The notes below the pieces were generated by a model. The model was not told the DNA's origin, did no database searches, and saw only the letters and a list, made by a program, of their open reading frames with translations. Both the position numbers and the translations under genes were made by a program. Positions 15,832-19,643 of a stretch of DNA of 19,643 nt are shown in pieces (position 1 is the stretch's first letter; each line of letters starts with the position of its first letter). This DNA is from Microbacterium sp. p3-SID336 (GTDB lineage: Bacteria; Actinomycetota; Actinomycetes; Actinomycetales; Microbacteriaceae): the NCBI RefSeq assembly GCF_025143365.1, contig NZ_JALXPE010000070.1, positions 1 through 19,643 on the forward strand. Direction: 5' to 3'.

Positions 15832-16191
15832 TCAGGCGAGGGTGCGAGCGAGGCGGCGGACCTCGCTCTTGTGCCCGGCGAGGAGCGAGGCGATCGGAGA
15901 ACGGCCCAGCGTCTCCTCCTCGGCGAGGAGCCAATCGATCAGCTCGTCGTCGCTGAATCCGGCGTCCTGGAGCACGATGATCGTGCCGCGCAGCGAGCTG
16001 AGCGGGTGTCCGTCGACGATGAACACCGAGGGGACCGCGAACACGCCGCTGCGCCGCGAACCCACCAGATGATGGTCGTCGATGAGCCGGCGAACGCGCC
16101 CCAGCGGCTCGCCGAGGACCTCGACGAGATCAGGCAGCGTCAGCCACTCGACGGATGCGGCGGCGGGGGTTCCAGCAACGTTCTCAGACAC
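15832..16191 (-). CDS. Rv2175c-family DNA-binding protein
   Basis: A 119-residue protein resembling mycobacterial Rv2175c. It has a short disordered N-terminus, a winged-helix/HTH-like segment (about 16-50, WLTLPDLVEVLGEPLGRVRR followed by VFAVPSVFIV), and the family stretch LSSLRGTIIVLQDAGFSDDELIDWL (about 64-88). In M. tuberculosis the homologue is phosphorylated by the neighbouring kinase PknL on an N-terminal threonine, which blocks DNA binding. Here Thr8 is the only threonine before the folded domain and is a candidate equivalent. The start is GTG with no well-placed Shine-Dalgarno. It is divergent from the LysM gene and converges with the polyprenyl synthase gene. Targets are unknown. 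Confidence 0.85.
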   Translation of the reverse strand: MSENVAGTPAAASVEWLTLPDLVEVLGEPLGRVRRLIDDHHLVGSRRSGVFAVPSVFIVDGHPLSSLRGTIIVLQDAGFSDDELIDWLLAEEETLGRSPIASLLAGHKSEVRRLARTLA

Positions 16192-16276
16192 GTTGCCACT
16201 ATCTCACCTCTGTCGTCGACGCGCATTTCGGCACACCCGTCCCACTGTTCACATGGGTCACTTCTGTTGACTTCTC

Positions 16277-16314
16277 TATACATCCGTGTCAGCGTGAAGT
16301 GCTCGAAAAGGGGG
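16277..16314 (+). promoter_or_regulatory. Candidate promoter and RBS of the LysM gene
   Basis: TATACA (16277-16282) is a good -10-like hexamer in an AT-richer patch of the 129-nt divergent intergenic region; a matching -35 is unclear. AAGGGGG (16308-16314) six bases before the GTG at 16321 is a strong ribosome binding site. It fixes the start of the secreted LysM protein at MIFTTATRR rather than at the GTG at 16294. Confidence 0.5.
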
Positions 16315-16320
16315 CCCGTC

Positions 16321-17529
16321 GTGATCTTCACCACCGCCACTCGCCGCACGCGGCACCTGCAGCTCGGGGTGCCTGCCGCAGTCGCGGGAGCCCTCGCCGC
16401 CACCCTCACCGCGGCACCGGCCGTCGCCGCACCCGCCAGCCCGCACGCACCGCACGAGCGGCAGCGTTCGGCACCCCTCCGGGTCGTCCCGGCGCAGGTC
16501 ATACCGCCCAGCTACGTGGTCAAGCCGGGCGACACCGTCTCCGCGATCGCCGCGCGGTTCGGGTTGCGCACCGTCGACGTCCTGACCTGGAACGGCCTCA
16601 CCTGGCGCTCTGTGATCTATCCGGGCCAGACCCTCACGCTGCAGGCCGCATCCGCGCCCGCTCCGCCCGTCGCGGCCCCTGCGCCGGTCGTGGCCCCTGC
16701 GCCCGTCGCCGCGAGCGTGCACGCGGTAGTCGCCGGGGACACCGTGTATGCGATCGCCCAGAAGTACGGCACCACGGTCGACGCCGTGCTCGCCGCCAAC
16801 GGCCTCACGCGCGCGTCCATCATCTATCCGGGTCAGAGCCTCGCGATCTCCTCCGCCCCCGCACCCGCCGCGGCACCGGCGCCCGCCCCCGCTCCCGTGC
16901 CGGCACCAGCGCCAGCGCCAGCGGCCACGCACACGGTCGGCGCGGGAGACACGCTGTTCTCGATCGCGCAGCGGTACGGCACCACCACGCAGTCCCTCTT
17001 CGCGCTGAACGGCCTCGGCCCCTCGTCGATCATCTACCCCGGGCAGCTGATCGCCGTTCAGGGCGCCCCGGTCGCCGCCGCCGCCGCACCCGCACCGGCA
17101 CCTGTCGCGCAGCGAGGTACCGCGCTGACGGCAGAGCAGGCGGCCAATGCCGCGCTCATCGTCCGCATCGGCAGGGAGCTGGGAGTGTCGGACCGGGCCA
17201 TCGCCACCGCGCTGGCCACCGCGATGGTCGAGTCGGGGCTCCGCAACCTGGGCTGGGGAGACCGCGACTCCCTGGGCCTGTTCCAGCAGCGCCCGAGCAC
17301 CGGCTGGGGCACCCCCGAGCAGATCATGGACGCGGACCGCAGCACGCGCGTGTTCTTCGGCGGCCCGAGCGACCCCAACGGCGCCGTCACGCGCGGACTC
17401 CTCGATATCCCCGGCTGGGAGAGCCTCTCGTTCACCGCCGCGGCGCAGGCGGTGCAGATCTCCGCCTATCCCGATCGATACGGCCAGTGGGAGTCGCAGG
17501 CGTATGCCTGGCTCGCGCTGTACAGCTGA
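16321..17529 (+). CDS. Secreted triple-LysM lysozyme-like wall hydrolase
   Basis: A 402-residue exported protein. A basic N-terminus and hydrophobic stretch ending AAPAVAA (about 1-37) form a signal peptide with likely cleavage after an AVA-type site. Three LysM peptidoglycan-binding modules follow (about 64-108, 133-176, 203-246), each with a GDT(V/L)..IA start and an IYPGQ end, joined by Ala/Pro linkers; the linker at 180-200 is almost pure Ala-Pro. The C-terminal domain (267-402) contains ALATAMVESGLRNLGWGDRD and SLGLFQQRPSTGWGT. Glu304 in the VES motif resembles the catalytic glutamate of lysozyme/transglycosylase folds. I infer peptidoglycan cleavage, but the activity and bond are unproven. 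It sits between the Rv2175c-like gene and the PASTA kinase. Confidence 0.85.
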   Translation: MIFTTATRRTRHLQLGVPAAVAGALAATLTAAPAVAAPASPHAPHERQRSAPLRVVPAQVIPPSYVVKPGDTVSAIAARFGLRTVDVLTWNGLTWRSVIYPGQTLTLQAASAPAPPVAAPAPVVAPAPVAASVHAVVAGDTVYAIAQKYGTTVDAVLAANGLTRASIIYPGQSLAISSAPAPAAAPAPAPAPVPAPAPAPAATHTVGAGDTLFSIAQRYGTTTQSLFALNGLGPSSIIYPGQLIAVQGAPVAAAAAPAPAPVAQRGTALTAEQAANAALIVRIGRELGVSDRAIATALATAMVESGLRNLGWGDRDSLGLFQQRPSTGWGTPEQIMDADRSTRVFFGGPSDPNGAVTRGLLDIPGWESLSFTAAAQAVQISAYPDRYGQWESQAYAWLALYS

Positions 17530-17592
17530 CCGATCCCAAAACCCGCAGGGCTCAGGGGTGAGGCGCTCCCCGGGCTTTCAGCCAATTCTCCA

Positions 17593-17598
17593 TAGAAT
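17593..17598 (+). promoter_or_regulatory. -10 element for a leaderless kinase transcript
   Basis: TAGAAT matches the TAnnAT consensus and ends six bases before the GTG at 17605, so transcription probably starts at or next to the start codon. No Shine-Dalgarno is present. A -35 element is not clear. The 75-nt gap after the LysM gene has only a weak GGGG/CCCC hairpin, so readthrough from the LysM gene is also possible. Confidence 0.55.
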
Positions 17599-17604
17599 TC
17601 TGAC

Positions 17605-19560
17605 GTGACGACCAATCAGCAGGCCGACCCCCTCATCGGGCGGCTTGTCGACGGTCGGTACCGCGTGCGAGCCCGGATCGCCCGCGGCGGCATGGCCACC
17701 GTGTACGTCGCGACCGATCTGCGCCTGGAGCGCCGCATCGCGCTCAAGGTCATGCACGCGCACCTCAGCGACGACTCCGCGTTCCAGAGCCGCTTCATCC
17801 AGGAGGCTCGCGCGGCGGCACGTCTCGCCGACCCGCACGTCGTCAACGTCTTCGATCAGGGGCAGGACGGCGAGCTCGCCTACCTGGTCATGGAGTACCT
17901 GCCCGGCATCACGCTCCGCGAGCTGCTTCGCGAGCAGAAACGCCTGACGGTCGCGCAGACCATCACCATCATGGACGCGGTCCTCGCGGGGCTCTCGGCC
18001 GCGCACCGAGCGGGCATCGTGCACCGCGACGTCAAGCCGGAGAATGTGCTGCTCGCCGAGGACGGGCGCATCAAGATCGGCGACTTCGGACTCGCGCGCG
18101 CCACCACCGCGAACACCGCGACCGGCCAGCAGCTGCTGGGCACGATCGCCTACCTGGCTCCGGAGCTCGTGACGCGCGGCACTGCCGACGCGCGCAGCGA
18201 CATCTATGCGCTGGGCATCATGCTCTACGAGATGCTCGTCGGCGAGCAGCCGTACAAGGGCGAGCAGCCGATGCAGATCGCGTTCCAGCACGCCACCGAG
18301 TCGGTCCCGCGACCGAGCGTGCGCAACCCCGCGGTCCCGGAGCAGCTGGACGAACTCGTGCTGTGGGCGACCGAGAAGTCTCCCGATGAGCGACCGGACG
18401 ATGCGCAGCAGATGCTCGAACGGCTGCGCGACATCGAACGAGAACTCGGCATCACGCCCGCCGTGACGCGCGCGACCGTGCCCCCGCAGAGTGCGGCGGA
18501 CTCCGGCGACCTCACCAAGGTGATGCCGGGCACGATGGTCATCGCCGACCCGACCGCGCCCGTGGCGCCGGCGATCGACAACGCGACGATCCTCCGACGG
18601 CGCGCCTCCAAGCGCCGAGCGCGCGGGACGTTCCTCCTCGCCCTCGTGCTGCTGCTCGCGGTGCTCGCGGGCGGAGTGGGGTGGTGGTTCGGATCCGGTC
18701 CCGGGTCGCTCATCGCGGTACCCGGAGTCGCCGGGCAGACCTACGAGCAGGCGGCCGCCGAGTTGACGGAGGCCGGCTTCGTTCCGAGTCAGCAGGACGA
18801 GTTCTCCGTGGACATCGAGAAGGGCACCGTCATCGAGACGGACCCCGGCGAGGGGGCACGCCTGGACAAGGGCGCCGCCGTCGCCGTCATCGTCTCCGCC
18901 GGGCCCGCGTCCCACGAGATCGATCCTGTCGCCGGCGTGCCGGTCGAGGACGTCCGCGCCGCTCTGGAGGCGGCGAACCTGGAGATCACGGACGACGAGG
19001 AATACTTCACCGACGTCGCCGACGGCGCCGCGATCAACGTGCGCATCACCCCGCGCGCGGGTGGAGACGCGTACGGCTGCGATGAGGGCTGCACCGTCCT
19101 CGAGAAGGACACCGCGACCATCCAGGTGTCGCGCGGGCCGGTCCCCGACGTGAGCGACATGACGGTGAAGCAGGCGACCGACGCTCTCACGAGCAAGGGC
19201 CTCAAGGTCAACCCCGAGAACATCTACCAGCCGAGCGACAGCATCGCGAAGGATCGCGTGATCGGCTACGCCGACCGTGCTGAGGAAGGCTCCTGGCGCC
19301 CGGGCGACACGATCCAGCTGATCGTCTCGCAGGGTCCTCCCCTGTTCGACGTGCCGAAGGTCACCGGACTGACGAGGGACGAGGCGACCCGCGCCCTGAA
19401 CGAGGCGGGCTTCAAGTGGACCTACACCTCCGGAACGGGTCTGCCCGACTCCGTGTGGGATCTGCTCGCGAACCAGAACACGCGCGTCGAGTCGTACAGC
19501 CCGAGCGACCCGCAGCGCAAGGGCGCCACCATCACGCTCACGATGGGCTTCGCAGGCTGA
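17605..19560 (+). CDS. pknL: PASTA-domain serine/threonine protein kinase (PknL-like)
   Basis: Membrane kinase of 651 residues. The cytoplasmic kinase domain (about 19-280) has the glycine loop ARGGMATVY (26-34), catalytic Lys48, HRDVKPEN (140-147) with Asp142, DFG (160-162) and APE (185-187). The activation loop has Thr167, Thr168, Thr171, Thr173 and Thr180 as possible autophosphorylation sites. A juxtamembrane linker leads to one membrane helix (about 341-363) and four extracellular PASTA repeats (about 368-434, 437-511, 512-577, 580-648), which in this family bind peptidoglycan fragments or lipid II. The second repeat has an insertion with C492 and C496, perhaps a disulfide. The Rv2175c-like neighbour suggests PknL orthology. 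M. tuberculosis PknL lacks PASTA repeats, so the architecture is also PknB-like. Confidence 0.92.
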   Translation: MTTNQQADPLIGRLVDGRYRVRARIARGGMATVYVATDLRLERRIALKVMHAHLSDDSAFQSRFIQEARAAARLADPHVVNVFDQGQDGELAYLVMEYLPGITLRELLREQKRLTVAQTITIMDAVLAGLSAAHRAGIVHRDVKPENVLLAEDGRIKIGDFGLARATTANTATGQQLLGTIAYLAPELVTRGTADARSDIYALGIMLYEMLVGEQPYKGEQPMQIAFQHATESVPRPSVRNPAVPEQLDELVLWATEKSPDERPDDAQQMLERLRDIERELGITPAVTRATVPPQSAADSGDLTKVMPGTMVIADPTAPVAPAIDNATILRRRASKRRARGTFLLALVLLLAVLAGGVGWWFGSGPGSLIAVPGVAGQTYEQAAAELTEAGFVPSQQDEFSVDIEKGTVIETDPGEGARLDKGAAVAVIVSAGPASHEIDPVAGVPVEDVRAALEAANLEITDDEEYFTDVADGAAINVRITPRAGGDAYGCDEGCTVLEKDTATIQVSRGPVPDVSDMTVKQATDALTSKGLKVNPENIYQPSDSIAKDRVIGYADRAEEGSWRPGDTIQLIVSQGPPLFDVPKVTGLTRDEATRALNEAGFKWTYTSGTGLPDSVWDLLANQNTRVESYSPSDPQRKGATITLTMGFAG

Positions 19561-19572
19561 GCCGCCCGCACA

Positions 19573-19643
19573 CCCCGAACGGGGGGGGGGGGCGGGGCGG
19601 GGGGTGCGGGGGCGGGCGGGCGCGCCGGGGGGGCCGGTGGGGC
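19573..19643. other. Abnormal G-rich tail, probable end-of-contig artefact
   Basis: After the kinase stop the sequence reads CCCCGAAC and then enters a 12-base G run (19581-19592) and ~50 further bases made almost only of G with some C. The strand asymmetry is unlike the rest of the window. CCCCGAACGGGG looks like the start of a terminator hairpin whose 3' arm should be G-rich, a place where reads often fail. No gene can be called here, and the bases after about 19585 should not be trusted. Confidence 0.7.

Noticed and set aside
17530..17604. Intrinsic terminator between the LysM gene and the kinase
   Set aside because: Only a 4-bp GGGG/CCCC stem with a 9-base loop is visible and there is no T-tract. 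GGGCT occurs as a direct repeat, not an inverted one.

Overview
This 19.6 kb, very GC-rich window looks like chromosome from a high-GC actinobacterium, most likely Microbacteriaceae and probably Microbacterium-like. The basis is the division and cell-wall (dcw) gene order, the GTG starts with GTGA/ATGA overlaps, an actinobacterial DUF3040 membrane protein, and an Rv2175c-type regulator beside a PASTA kinase. The assignment rests on gene content and recognised protein families. No database search was run.

From right to left on the minus strand, positions 13856 to 14 hold an almost complete dcw cluster: mraZ, rsmH (mraW), ftsL-like, ftsI (class B PBP), murF, mraY, murD, ftsW, murG, murC, ftsQ and ftsZ. 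The genes are packed tightly, and several are joined by 4-nt or longer overlaps. The visible exception to the usual actinobacterial order is murE, which is missing between ftsI and murF. Only 27 nt separate those two genes, and no murE remnant can be seen.

The region ahead of mraZ (13857-14111) is the most structured non-coding part of the window. It holds a proximal array of three GTGG(A/G)G boxes with an exact 10-bp period, read in the mraZ direction. A second array lies farther upstream in the opposite orientation, with four perfect GTGGAG boxes, a degenerate fifth, and a 10-11 bp period. These are best read as MraZ-binding repeats, with the distal inverted array as the unusual part. A perfect 13-bp-stem hairpin next to it ends the preceding DUF3040 gene.

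The right-hand third (14112-19560) holds a DUF3040 membrane protein (minus), a polyprenyl diphosphate synthase (plus), an Rv2175c-like DNA-binding protein (minus), a secreted triple-LysM lysozyme-like protein (plus) and a four-PASTA serine/threonine kinase (plus). This resembles the mycobacterial segment idsA2 / Rv2175c / pknL, which also lies near the dcw cluster. Together the genes would make and flip lipid II (murC/D/F, mraY, murG), polymerise and cross-link it at the septum (ftsW, ftsI), assemble the divisome (ftsZ, ftsQ, ftsL), supply isoprenoids, remodel the wall (LysM protein) and sense wall fragments (PASTA kinase).

I found no mobile element, CRISPR array, tRNA or rRNA. The last ~65 bases are an abnormal G-rich tail that looks like an end-of-contig sequencing artefact. 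I did not find a wholly new multi-gene system. The best leads are the paired MraZ-box arrays, the missing murE, the kinase/regulator/hydrolase neighbourhood and a small tandem repeat at the end of the polyprenyl synthase gene.
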